A stretch of 19,984 nucleotides of DNA from an uncultured Clostridia bacterium. GTDB taxonomy: Bacteria; Bacillota; Clostridia; Tissierellales; Peptoniphilaceae. Location of the stretch: assembly GCA_947254025.1 (NCBI GenBank), contig CAMYBS010000020.1, positions 1 through 19,984 on the forward strand. The letters are read 5' to 3'. Positions 12,871-19,984 of this stretch are shown in pieces. Made by a program: the position numbers and the translations under genes. The notes beneath the pieces were generated by a model. It was not told where the DNA came from and made no database searches. It worked only from the letters and a program-made list of their open reading frames with translations. How positions within the stretch are numbered: position 1 is the first letter of the stretch; the number at the start of each line of letters is the position of its first letter.

Positions 12871-14700
12871 ATGAGCGAAGCTTTATACAGAAGGTTTAGA
12901 CCCAAGACTTTTAACGAAATCATCGGTCAAGACCACATCACAACCATACTTAAAAATCAAATAATGCTAAGTAGACTATCTCACGCCTACCTATTTACCG
13001 GCACGCGTGGTACTGGTAAGACCTCGCTTGCGAAAGTCTTTGCAAGATCAATTAACTGCCTTAACGCGCATGATGCCGAGCCGTGCAACGAGTGCGAGAA
13101 CTGTCTTGAGGCAATGAGCGGCAAGGCAGTCGACATCATAGAGCTAGACGCTGCATCAAACAACTCCGTTGACAATATACGCGAGCTGCGCGACAAAGCC
13201 ATCTACCTACCGAATAAGCTAAAGTACAAAGTCTACATCATAGACGAGGTGCACATGCTATCAAAGGGCGCCTTCAACGCACTTTTAAAGATACTTGAGG
13301 AGCCACCGAAGCACTTAATCTTCATACTTGCGACAACAGAGCCCGAGAGGATACCTAAAACCATCATCTCCCGTGTTCAGCGCTTCGACTTTAAGAGGAT
13401 AGACGAGGAGCTCATCGCGAAGAACCTTAAGCGAGTGCTAGAGATTATTGGCAAAAAATACGAAGACGAAGCCGTAGAAGCAGTTGCTAGAGCAGGTGCA
13501 GGCTCAATGAGAGACGCTTTATCCATGCTTGAGAGCACAATCAGCTACTCAGACACACTTACGAAGGAGAGCGTACTTAAAGCCTTGGGACTACTTGATG
13601 AGTCCTACTCCATAGGCATAGCTGAGGCCTTGTTCACGCGCAATCTTGAAAAGTATTATGCCAACTTAGACAAGCTCTTTATTGATGGCAAGGACGAAGC
13701 GATGATAGTAGACGGCATAATTAAAGCACTTAGAGAGATTTTATACGACAAAGTAAATAAACTTTCTAAGTACAATTTCACTTTCGACATCAAGCTTATG
13801 GACATCATAAACGCCATCGACATCTACATGGACTACCTTGAAAGGATGAAGTTCGTTAAGGAAAAGAGGATCTTCGTCGAGATGGCAGGCCTTAAGGTTA
13901 TGAGCCTTGACAGCGAAGTGATGAAGATGAATTTTGATAGGAGCGTCACAGTTACTAACTTAGCGCATCCTGCGAGTGAAGCCGGTGTTAATTGTAATGG
14001 CGCAGCCACTTCGGCAAAACCAGATAAGGCTAATCAAGATGACTCTTTTGATGACTTAGCTAGCTTAGAGATGGGCATGGTTGACTACGAAGATGAAGGT
14101 TTCTACTTTGCAGCTCCAGAGGAAGAAGCTAAGCCAGAGACAAAAAATCAAGAGAAAGCACGCGAAGAAAAGGCGGCAGAAAATCAAGATATAGATAAAA
14201 AACAAAATATAGCAGAAAAACAAAACATAGAAGAAAAACAAAACATAGAAGAAAAACAAAATACAGAAGAAAAACAAGATATAGAAGAAAAACAAAACAC
14301 AGAAGAAAATTTTGACGAAGCGAAAGAGGATGAGGCCATAGCCCCAGATGAAAACTCTGAGGAAGCAGAAGAAGTAGAAGAGGACTACGAAAAGATGAAC
14401 TCACTCTACGAAGCCTTCTTAAAAGACGAGGCTATGCGCGTACTGAAGGCCATATTCACAGACTTTGAGTACGTAAAAGTTCTATCCGGAGTCCTTGTTT
14501 TAAAAAAGACAAGAGACGTAGCAGTTGACACAAACGTTTCGCTTATCAAGATGAACAAGGACATGATACTTGAAACACTCAACAAATACTTTAGTGATAT
14601 TATTGATATAAAAGTTGAAAGCTCCGACCAAGAGAAGAAGACTCTCAAACTCAGAGAGGATTTAAAAGAGTTCTTGGGCGGCAAGCTTATAATTAAGTAG
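12871..14700 (+). CDS. dnaX: DNA polymerase III subunit gamma/tau
   Basis: ATPase of the replicative clamp loader; tau also tethers polymerase and helicase. The 609-residue protein has an N-terminal AAA+ domain (about 1-230) with Walker A GTRGTGKT (44-51), zinc-binding Cys63, Cys72, Cys75 and Cys78, Walker B IIDEVH (123-128), sensor ATTEPER (near 154), and the arginine-finger segment SRVQRF (167-172, SRV rather than the common SRC). Domain III follows to about residue 360, then a low-complexity acidic linker (about 385-510) with a hexapeptide repeat, and a folded C-terminal domain (about 510-609). AAGGAGG (12858-12864) supports the start. CGC and CGT arginine codons occur here, unlike the catabolic genes, consistent with lower expression. 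First gene of the dnaX-ybaB-recR operon. Confidence 0.96.
   Translation: MSEALYRRFRPKTFNEIIGQDHITTILKNQIMLSRLSHAYLFTGTRGTGKTSLAKVFARSINCLNAHDAEPCNECENCLEAMSGKAVDIIELDAASNNSVDNIRELRDKAIYLPNKLKYKVYIIDEVHMLSKGAFNALLKILEEPPKHLIFILATTEPERIPKTIISRVQRFDFKRIDEELIAKNLKRVLEIIGKKYEDEAVEAVARAGAGSMRDALSMLESTISYSDTLTKESVLKALGLLDESYSIGIAEALFTRNLEKYYANLDKLFIDGKDEAMIVDGIIKALREILYDKVNKLSKYNFTFDIKLMDIINAIDIYMDYLERMKFVKEKRIFVEMAGLKVMSLDSEVMKMNFDRSVTVTNLAHPASEAGVNCNGAATSAKPDKANQDDSFDDLASLEMGMVDYEDEGFYFAAPEEEAKPETKNQEKAREEKAAENQDIDKKQNIAEKQNIEEKQNIEEKQNTEEKQDIEEKQNTEENFDEAKEDEAIAPDENSEEAEEVEEDYEKMNSLYEAFLKDEAMRVLKAIFTDFEYVKVLSGVLVLKKTRDVAVDTNVSLIKMNKDMILETLNKYFSDIIDIKVESSDQEKKTLKLREDLKEFLGGKLIIK
14179..14304 (+). 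repeat. dnaX: 18-bp in-frame tandem repeat in the dnaX linker
   Basis: At least five units of 18 bp at 14215-14232, 14233-14250, 14251-14268, 14269-14286 and 14287-14304, with more degenerate copies upstream from about 14179. Each encodes EKQ(N/D)(I/T)E. Units differ by one or a few bases, so copy number may vary between strains without breaking the frame. Confidence 0.9.
14488..14528 (+). other. dnaX: Candidate -1 frameshift site in dnaX
   Basis: The heptamer A AAA AAG (14502-14508) is in the phase required for tandem -1 slippage, and GGAG (14488-14491) lies 10 nt upstream, resembling the Shine-Dalgarno stimulator of the E. coli dnaX site. A shift would add DKRRSS and stop at TGA (14526-14528), giving a protein of about 552 residues. 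I see no strong downstream stem-loop, and the site is far closer to the C-terminus than in E. coli, so it may be chance. Confidence 0.3.
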
Positions 14701-14709
14701 GAGGTAATT

Positions 14710-15036
14710 ATGAGAAGAGGATTCCCACAAATGGGCGGCAACATGAATAACATGATGAAGCAGCTAAAAAAGGCACAAGAAAACATGCAAAAGAAGCAAG
14801 AGGAGATCGAGGCTACTACCCTAGAAGTAGATAAGGGCATGGTTAAGGTCGAGATCACAGGCAAAAAAGAGATCACAGCGATCACCATAGATCCAGAAGT
14901 TGTTGATAAAGACGACGTTGAAATGCTAGAAGACTTAATCATGGTTGCAGTGAACGAAGCCATCGCTAAGGCTGATGACCTTATGAACACTGAGATGGGT
15001 AAGCTAACTGGCGGCCTAGGTATTCCAGGACTATAA
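14710..15036 (+). CDS. ybaB: YbaB/EbfC family nucleoid-associated protein
   Basis: Small DNA-binding protein (108 residues) of the YbaB/EbfC family, a dimer with a tweezer-like shape. The typical segments are present: MGGNMNNMMKQLKKAQENMQKKQEE at the N-terminus, the strand core VDKGMVKVEITGKKEITAITIDPEVV, and the C-terminal helix with AVNEAIAKADD. Its place between dnaX and recR is the conserved order in Firmicutes. GGAGG overlaps the dnaX stop region, and its TAA overlaps the recR ATG by 1 nt. Confidence 0.95.
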   Translation: MRRGFPQMGGNMNNMMKQLKKAQENMQKKQEEIEATTLEVDKGMVKVEITGKKEITAITIDPEVVDKDDVEMLEDLIMVAVNEAIAKADDLMNTEMGKLTGGLGIPGL

Positions 15037-15617
15037 TGGATAAGCTAGATAAGCTAGTAAAAAACTTAGAGTCGTTTCCGCAATTCGGTTCGAAGTCGTC
15101 TATAAAGTTCGCCTACTACCTTTTGAATAACAAAGATAAGGCTATGAGTCTTGCAAGGGACATAGAAGAGACCCTTAACTCTACTCATAGATGCAAAATC
15201 TGCTGTAACTATAGCGAGGCAGACGTATGCGAAATTTGCGCAGGTGGTGAGAGAGACCACTCTACCATATTAGTAGTAGAAAAGGAAGAGAACGTTATGC
15301 GCCTTGACAGAGAAGGCGGCTACAACGGACTTTATCACGTCTTAGGCGGCACCATCAACATGCTTGAGGGCGTAGGACCTGAGGAGATAAACATTCCCGA
15401 GCTCTTCCAAAGGTTAGACGGCAGTGTAAAGGAACTCATCATTGCAACTGATCCAGACGTTGCAGGCACGGCGACAGCAAACTACATCAAGGAGAACATC
15501 CCTGACAAGACTGTCAAGGTAACTAGGATAGGTACCGGCGTTCCTATGGGCGCAGACCTTAGCTACTACGACGCAGAAACCATCAGAAAGGCGATAGACA
15601 ATCGTGTGGACATGTGA
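15036..15617 (+). CDS. recR: Recombination protein RecR
   Basis: RecFOR-pathway protein that helps load RecA at gaps; 193 residues, the usual size. It contains an N-terminal helix-hairpin-helix region, a four-Cys zinc motif (CKICCNYSEADVCEIC, near residues 54-69), and a Toprim domain beginning STILVVEKEENVMRLDREGGYNGLYHVLGG, ending with RIGTGVPMGADLSYYD. The hairpin segment reads FPQFGSKSSIKFAYYLL, where most RecR proteins have PGIGPKSAxRLAFHLL, so it is somewhat diverged. The ATG overlaps the ybaB stop (TAATG), indicating coupled translation. Confidence 0.95.
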   Translation: MDKLDKLVKNLESFPQFGSKSSIKFAYYLLNNKDKAMSLARDIEETLNSTHRCKICCNYSEADVCEICAGGERDHSTILVVEKEENVMRLDREGGYNGLYHVLGGTINMLEGVGPEEINIPELFQRLDGSVKELIIATDPDVAGTATANYIKENIPDKTVKVTRIGTGVPMGADLSYYDAETIRKAIDNRVDM

Positions 15618-15618
15618 T

Positions 15619-16374
15619 ATGAAGAAATTAGCAGTTATTGATTCAGGTATAGGGGGCTTATCCGTTGTTCGTGAGCTCCTTAAGCTTAATAAAGAGATTG
15701 AAATAAATTACTTTGGGGACAACCTAAGAGTGCCTTATGGCAATATGAGCCGTGATGAAATTCTTTCCTGCATGGAAAATATTTTAGACTTCTTATACGA
15801 AAAGGGCGTCACAGACTGCCTTGTCGCTTGCAACACTATGAGTAGTGCTATACTTAATACAAACTACACACACAAGATCAAGCTCTACAACATAGTTACG
15901 CCTGCCATAGACGAGGTAAAGAACTTAGGACTTAAGAAGATGGCGATACTTGCTACAAAGTTTACCATCGCTTCTAAAGAGTATGACAAAAGGCTTAAGG
16001 AGATTGGTGCCACTGATCTTTTAGAGATGGCGAGCGCATCACTTGCAGCTCTTATCGAAAACTTTGATGATAACAGGGACATCATCGAAGACGAGCTTTC
16101 TGAGTACAAGAAGTGTATTGATAGTGGGGACTACAAGACACTTATCTTAGGATGCACACACTACGAGTTCATTGACAGTGTATTCAAAGACCTTATGCCA
16201 GAGCTTAGCTTTATAAAGCCTGCAGAGCTTCTTGCAAAGAGCTTTGACATGACTAATCTTAGCAAAGGCGACTTTAAGATCTATACAACAAAGGGCAAGG
16301 ACACTTACCTTAGGAGCTTAAGGACACTTAATATAGACAAAAAACTTAATATACAAGACTATATAGAAATCTAG
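15619..16374 (+). CDS. murI: Glutamate racemase
   Basis: Makes D-glutamate for peptidoglycan. From this ATG the protein has 251 residues. Catalytic signatures are VIDSGIGGLSVV (Asp8), GDNLRVPYG (33-41), VACNTMSS with Cys71, and LGCTHYEF with Cys179 and His181; the two Cys are the acid/base pair. A GTG 15 nt upstream is in frame but lies inside recR, and only the ATG at 15619 gives the normal MKKLAVIDSG N-terminus. The start is 1 nt after the recR stop with little Shine-Dalgarno, so translational coupling is likely. Confidence 0.94.
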   Translation: MKKLAVIDSGIGGLSVVRELLKLNKEIEINYFGDNLRVPYGNMSRDEILSCMENILDFLYEKGVTDCLVACNTMSSAILNTNYTHKIKLYNIVTPAIDEVKNLGLKKMAILATKFTIASKEYDKRLKEIGATDLLEMASASLAALIENFDDNRDIIEDELSEYKKCIDSGDYKTLILGCTHYEFIDSVFKDLMPELSFIKPAELLAKSFDMTNLSKGDFKIYTTKGKDTYLRSLRTLNIDKKLNIQDYIEI

Positions 16375-16382
16375 GAGGAACT

Positions 16383-17420
16383 ATGAAAAAGATTGATTAC
16401 AAGGAGAAAGCAAAAGAGCTTCACATCACCAACTTTCTTAGAGTTGAAGATGGCAAGACTACTACGCTTCTTTCAGATGTCTTCATAGACAACAACGCAC
16501 TTCCTGAGCTTTCCATAGACGAGGTACGACTTGAAAAGAAGTTCTTCAACAGAAACTTTTCTCGTCCTTTTTACATAAATGCGATGACTGGCGGCACCGA
16601 AAAGGCACTTAGGATAAACGAGATCCTTGCCAGACTCGCAAAAGACTTCAATATACCTATGATGCTTGGAAGCGAGAAGATAGCTGTTGTGGATAAAAAG
16701 TTTCCCGACACCTTCACCATTGCACGCGAGGTAAACAAAGACGGCTACCTCATAGCAAACGTTGGAGCCAATAACGATTTAGATGTAATGAAAAAGGCTG
16801 TTGAACTTATAGGGGCCAACGCCATCTGCCTACATCTAAACGCTTTTCAAGAGCTCGTAAACGAAGAAGGAGACAGAGACTTTACTAATTATATGAAGAA
16901 CATCGAGGCGGCACTTAAGTACTTTAAGCTGCCAGTTATTGTTAAAGAATGCGGTGTTGGCATGAATCAAAGAAACATCGAGGCGCTTTTGAGTCTCGGT
17001 GTCAAGTACATCGATATCTCAGGAGCAGGCGGCACAAACTTTGCCAGAATCGAGTCCATGGCCAATGCTAGAGAAGACTTCTCAGACATCTTCGACTTTG
17101 GTACACCAACAGCGCTCTCTATACTATATGCAAGAGAGCTCAAGAAGAAGTACAAGTTCACACTCATTGCCTCAGGCGGCATTAGAACGGCGATGGATGC
17201 ATTCAGAGCCTACGTTATAGGTGCCGACGTCGTTGCACTTGGTGGCGAGCTATTAAAGTACGTCTACCACGGCTCATACGAGGCGAGCTCAGAGTACCTA
17301 AATAGCTTCTCAGAGAAACTTAGAAAGCTTATGCTCATCACATCATCACGCAACACAGGCGAGCTAAAGCATGTAAGGTACAAGCTCGAAGGTAGATTGA
17401 AGGAGCTTTGGGAGGAATAA
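16383..17420 (+). CDS. fni: Type 2 isopentenyl-diphosphate delta-isomerase (FMN-dependent)
   Basis: Interconverts IPP and DMAPP using reduced FMN; 345 residues, normal for the family. It is a TIM-barrel flavoprotein with recognisable blocks: FYINAMTGGTEKALRINEILARLA (near 60), GSEKI (near 97), NVGANND, the HLNAFQELVNEEGDRDF active-site segment (near 160), VKECGVGM, DISGAGGTNFARIE (near 212) and ASGGIRTAMDAFRAYVIGADVVALGGELLK (FMN phosphate site). It follows murI by 8 nt with AGGAGG. No other isoprenoid gene is in the window, so whether the cell uses the mevalonate or MEP route cannot be told. Confidence 0.95.
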   Translation: MKKIDYKEKAKELHITNFLRVEDGKTTTLLSDVFIDNNALPELSIDEVRLEKKFFNRNFSRPFYINAMTGGTEKALRINEILARLAKDFNIPMMLGSEKIAVVDKKFPDTFTIAREVNKDGYLIANVGANNDLDVMKKAVELIGANAICLHLNAFQELVNEEGDRDFTNYMKNIEAALKYFKLPVIVKECGVGMNQRNIEALLSLGVKYIDISGAGGTNFARIESMANAREDFSDIFDFGTPTALSILYARELKKKYKFTLIASGGIRTAMDAFRAYVIGADVVALGGELLKYVYHGSYEASSEYLNSFSEKLRKLMLITSSRNTGELKHVRYKLEGRLKELWEE

Positions 17421-17424
17421 TTAG

Positions 17425-18870
17425 ATGGAAGATATAAATAAAAGCATAAACTTGTCGATGCTTGCGGACTACTACGAGTTCACCATGGCAAACGGCTACA
17501 TTCAAAATGGCGTAGAAGATACCGAGGCAGTCTTTGATATGTTCTTTAGAAAAGTACCGGACAATGGCGGCTTTGCCATCGCAGCGGGACTTGAACAGGT
17601 CATCGACTACATCCAAAAACTTAAGTTCACAGACGAGGACATCCAATACTTTAAAAGCAAGAAGATATTCTCAGAAGACTTCTTAAGCTTTCTAAAGAAC
17701 TTTAAGTTCACATGCGACGTGTGGGCAGTTGAAGAAGGCACGCCGGTCTTTCCTAAGGAGCCCATCATCATAGTGAAGGGGCCTATAAAGGAAGCACAGA
17801 TCATGGAGACAATGATACTTCTTACTATAAACTACCAATCACTTATTGCTACTAAGGCAAGTAGGATAGTGAGAGTCGCAAAAGGTAGAGCCATCTCAGA
17901 ATTTGGTTCGCGTCGTGCACAAGGTAGTGAGGCTGCGATACTTGGTGCAAGAGCCGCCTACATAGGTGGAGCCAAGGCAACAGCAAACACACTTACAGAC
18001 AAGTTCTTCGGTGTACCTGCGACAGGCACCATGGCACACTCGTGGGTACAGATGTTTGATACAGAGCTTGAAGCCTTCAGAGCCTACGCAAAAGTCTACC
18101 CAGACTCCTGCGTCTTGCTAGTTGACACGTACAACACACTGGAAGAAGGCATACCAAACGCGATCAAAGTCTTTGACGAACTACGCGCAAAGGGTCATGA
18201 GGGAGTCGGAATCAGGATAGACTCAGGAGACCTTGCCTACCTATCGAAGAAGGCGAGAGTCATGCTTGACGAGGCTGGCTACCCTAATGTCAAGATTATG
18301 GTATCAAACTCACTAGATGAGTACGTAATCAAGGACCTACTTGGTCAAGGCGCAAAGATCGATGGCTTTGGAGTTGGAGAAAGACTCATCACATCCAGAA
18401 GCGAGCCAGTCTTTGGCGGAGTGTATAAACTAGTATCCACATTCAAGGACGGTAAAGAAATTTACAAGATCAAAATCAGTGGCGATGTAGAGAAGATCAC
18501 AACACCAGGCTTTAAAAAGCTATATAGACTCTACGACAACGAGACAGGCAAGGCGATTGCAGACCTTGTTACAACACACGATGAGGACATCGACTTTACA
18601 AAAGAGATCGAGATCTTCCACCCATTGTACACATGGAAGAAGAAAAAACTTACAAACTATACAGCTAAGCCGCTACTAAAGAAAATCTTTGACAAGGGAA
18701 GGCTAGTGTATAACACCAAATCCATAGACGAGATTCAAAAGTACTCACTAGATGAAGTAGATAAGCTTTGGGAAGAAGTCAAGAGACTTGAAAACCCACA
18801 CGAGTACTACGTCGACCTTAGCAAAAAGCTTTGGAACATCAAAAACGACATGCTTAATAAAGAACATTAA
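17425..18870 (+). CDS. pncB: Nicotinate phosphoribosyltransferase
   Basis: First enzyme of the Preiss-Handler NAD salvage route: nicotinate plus PRPP (with ATP) to nicotinate mononucleotide. The 481-residue length fits the Gram-positive type. Landmarks are MLADYYEFTMANGY (near 12), SEFGSRRAQGSEAA (near 158), GTMAHSWVQMFD with the likely phosphorylated His205, LLVDTYNTLEEGIPNA (near 232), GIRIDSGDLAYL (near 261), and VSNSLDEY. It is 4 nt from the fni stop and is the last gene of the operon, ending at a terminator. Confidence 0.95.
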   Translation: MEDINKSINLSMLADYYEFTMANGYIQNGVEDTEAVFDMFFRKVPDNGGFAIAAGLEQVIDYIQKLKFTDEDIQYFKSKKIFSEDFLSFLKNFKFTCDVWAVEEGTPVFPKEPIIIVKGPIKEAQIMETMILLTINYQSLIATKASRIVRVAKGRAISEFGSRRAQGSEAAILGARAAYIGGAKATANTLTDKFFGVPATGTMAHSWVQMFDTELEAFRAYAKVYPDSCVLLVDTYNTLEEGIPNAIKVFDELRAKGHEGVGIRIDSGDLAYLSKKARVMLDEAGYPNVKIMVSNSLDEYVIKDLLGQGAKIDGFGVGERLITSRSEPVFGGVYKLVSTFKDGKEIYKIKISGDVEKITTPGFKKLYRLYDNETGKAIADLVTTHDEDIDFTKEIEIFHPLYTWKKKKLTNYTAKPLLKKIFDKGRLVYNTKSIDEIQKYSLDEVDKLWEEVKRLENPHEYYVDLSKKLWNIKNDMLNKEH

Positions 18871-18876
18871 GATGAT

Positions 18877-18907
18877 AGCTCTTTGAGATAAACTTGGAGA
18901 GCTTTTT
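18877..18907 (+). terminator. Terminator of the dnaX-pncB operon
   Basis: AGCTCTTTGAG (18877-18887), 5-nt loop, CTTGGAGAGCT (18893-18903): 11 bp with three wobbles, T's to 18907. Confidence 0.88.
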
Positions 18908-18927
18908 ACGTTTTATTAACAATCAGG

Positions 18928-18936
18928 TGATATTAT
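18928..18936 (+). promoter_or_regulatory. Possible extended -10 of the small membrane protein gene
   Basis: TGATATTAT, TGn plus TATTAT (18931-18936), lies between the pncB terminator and the next start. No clear -35. GGTGATATTAT recurs at 18943-18953, where it forms the ribosome binding site and start. Confidence 0.45.
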
Positions 18937-18951
18937 ATCTGGGGTGATATT

Positions 18952-19512
18952 ATGGAAGAACTTAGTATAAACTTTTCTGTTCTGCATTATTTTAAAAGGC
19001 TGCTGCTCTTTGTATTTGCAGTCTTTCCAGCCTTTACCATCGGCTTTGCAATCCTAGGAAGCCTAGTCGAAAAAGGCGGCATATTTCAATGGATTATAGT
19101 CCTCTTCTTCTTTTTCTTCGTGTTTATGGTTTTGAATGCACTCAAAAACGTCATCCTCCTTATATTTAGAGAGGAGGCTCTGGTTTTAAAAGAGAACGTC
19201 TTTGTAGACAAATTCTCCAAATATAAACCCATCAGCATTAGCTGGGACGATGTAGATGAGTTTAAGATAAAAAAGACACAAAATCAAAGACTGATGGACG
19301 TTTACACACTTCACATAAAGTATAAAAACCTTGATAAGTACAAAGACATTAAGACCATAAACAAGGTGAATAAAAATTATAATGTGGGGGACATTGTAGA
19401 AGTAGAGCTAGATTTGGCAAACATTTCATATAGAGTAAAAGACTACGAAATACTTGAAAAGTACTACTACATCGCAAAATATGTGGAGCTTGACAAAATG
19501 CCACACATATAA
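18952..19512 (+). CDS. Small membrane protein of unknown function
   Basis: A 186-residue protein with two predicted membrane helices (about 17-37 and 44-70, the second containing a run of Phe) and a C-terminal soluble domain. The layout of the soluble part (EALVLKENVFVDKF, then ISISWDDVDEFKI, then YTLHIKYKN) resembles membrane-anchored PH-like (STM3941-type) domains, judged by pattern only. GGGGTGAT gives a good ribosome binding site 5 nt from the ATG. It lies 29 nt before the thiD-like gene and may share its transcript. Confidence 0.75.
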   Translation: MEELSINFSVLHYFKRLLLFVFAVFPAFTIGFAILGSLVEKGGIFQWIIVLFFFFFVFMVLNALKNVILLIFREEALVLKENVFVDKFSKYKPISISWDDVDEFKIKKTQNQRLMDVYTLHIKYKNLDKYKDIKTINKVNKNYNVGDIVEVELDLANISYRVKDYEILEKYYYIAKYVELDKMPHI

Positions 19513-19541
19513 TAAAATCGTCTTAATAAAGGAGAGTACTT

Positions 19542-19984
19542 ATGCTAAAAGAAAAGCCAGTCATCTTGTCCATATCAGCTTCAGACTCAAGCGCACTTAG
19601 AGGCGTGGAAGCCGACGTCAAGACAGCGATAAAACTAAATACCTACTGCACAGTCGCAACGACAACAGTAACGAGCCAGAACACACAAAGGTGCATCTCA
19701 AGACTTGCACTCTCCTCGTCCATGGTCTACGATCAGATTAAGGCAGCGAGCGAAGACTTCCACATCGGCTGCGTTAAAGTCGGCCTCATCTCAAACATTA
19801 ATCAGGCAAAGGCAGTAAGAGACGCAATCGATAAGTTCTTTGAAGGCGTGCCCATAGTCCTAGATCCAGTCATCGCATCCAAGTTTGGCCACATCTATAC
19901 AGACGCAGAAACACTTGCCTACATCAAAGAGCAGATCTTTAACAGAGTGAGCCTCATCACACCGAACATGAAAGAGGCAGCAGT
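19542..19984 (+). CDS. ThiD-like (hydroxymethyl)pyrimidine / pyridoxal-type kinase, 3' end cut by window
   Basis: The frame is open from ATG 19542 to the end, about 147 residues; it is incomplete only because the window ends. The ribokinase-fold ThiD pattern is visible: VILSISASDSSALRGVEADVKTA at the N-terminus, TVATTTVTSQNT (near 37), VKVGLIS (near 81), PIVLDPVIASKFG (near 106) and LITPNMKEAA at the cut. ThiD phosphorylates hydroxymethylpyrimidine for thiamine synthesis; related enzymes phosphorylate pyridoxal. The usual SGGAGIQAD segment reads SALRGVEAD here, losing two of its glycines, so the substrate is left open. AAAGGAGAG precedes the start. Confidence 0.85.
   Translation, partial: MLKEKPVILSISASDSSALRGVEADVKTAIKLNTYCTVATTTVTSQNTQRCISRLALSSSMVYDQIKAASEDFHIGCVKVGLISNINQAKAVRDAIDKFFEGVPIVLDPVIASKFGHIYTDAETLAYIKEQIFNRVSLITPNMKEAA

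Noticed and set aside
14200..14300. Poly-A transcriptional slippage in the dnaX repeat
   Set aside because: The A runs are only 5-6 long, shorter than the runs of about nine usually needed for slippage.
14065..14404. Minus-strand ORFs rich in Phe, Leu and Cys opposite dnaX
   Set aside because: They are the antisense of the Lys/Glu-rich EKQNIE repeat; no ribosome binding site or family resemblance.
15604..15618. GTG start of glutamate racemase at 15604
   Set aside because: It overlaps recR and adds five residues before the conserved MKKLAVIDSG start at 15619.

Overview
The window reads as a chromosomal segment of a low-GC, Gram-positive, amino-acid-fermenting anaerobe (Clostridia/Tissierellia type). 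The evidence is an arginine deiminase operon next to a Stickland-type glycine/sarcosine/betaine reductase component B operon with an in-frame selenocysteine UGA, strong AAGGAGG ribosome binding sites, AGA-dominated arginine codons in the catabolic genes, and protein families typical of Firmicutes. The exact genus cannot be fixed from the sequence alone. All genes recognised lie on the + strand.

Region 1 (15-3184) is arcA-arcB-arcC: arginine to citrulline, then ornithine plus carbamoyl phosphate, then ATP. It is closed by two tandem intrinsic terminators. Region 2 (3185-3618) is a 434-nt gene-free spacer. It carries a seven-unit degenerate 18-19 bp tandem repeat and, just before the next operon, two near-identical palindromes of the form TGTTA-N6-TAACA with centres 30 bp apart. 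Region 3 (3619-7931) is grdX, a GrdE-type pyruvoyl proprotein, a GrdB-type selenoprotein (UGA at 6309-6311 followed by a SECIS-like hairpin) and an NSS-family Na+-coupled transporter. Component A (GrdA), component C (GrdC/D) and the thioredoxin genes are not in the window. The pair therefore looks like a substrate-specific component B unit with its own uptake system. A Crp/Fnr-family regulator follows at 8085. Its recognition helix keeps the CRP arginine that reads the first G of TGTGA but lacks the two residues that read the second G, which fits the TGTTA half-sites upstream of grdX.

Region 4 (8866-12728) is a run of small, mostly singly transcribed genes with their own promoters and terminators: a glutaredoxin, a SAM methyltransferase, a lipoprotein, an orphan RelB/DinJ antitoxin, a membrane protein, and a secreted TlpA-type thiol-disulfide protein with a copper-amine-oxidase-like N-terminal domain. 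Several small structures lie between them: a 32-bp exact duplication, a two-tier hairpin, and a terminator that recurs in near-identical form after two genes.

Region 5 (12871-18870) is a housekeeping operon, dnaX-ybaB-recR-murI-fni-pncB, with short spacings or overlaps. It serves replication and repair, peptidoglycan D-glutamate, isoprenoid and NAD synthesis. It ends with a terminator. It is followed by a small membrane protein and the 5' part of a thiD-like kinase cut by the window edge.

The parts most worth attention are the Sec-recoded component B operon with its twin operators and candidate Crp-type regulator, the tandem repeat in the arc-grd spacer, the antitoxin followed by a vestigial overlapping ORF, and a candidate -1 frameshift heptamer in dnaX.
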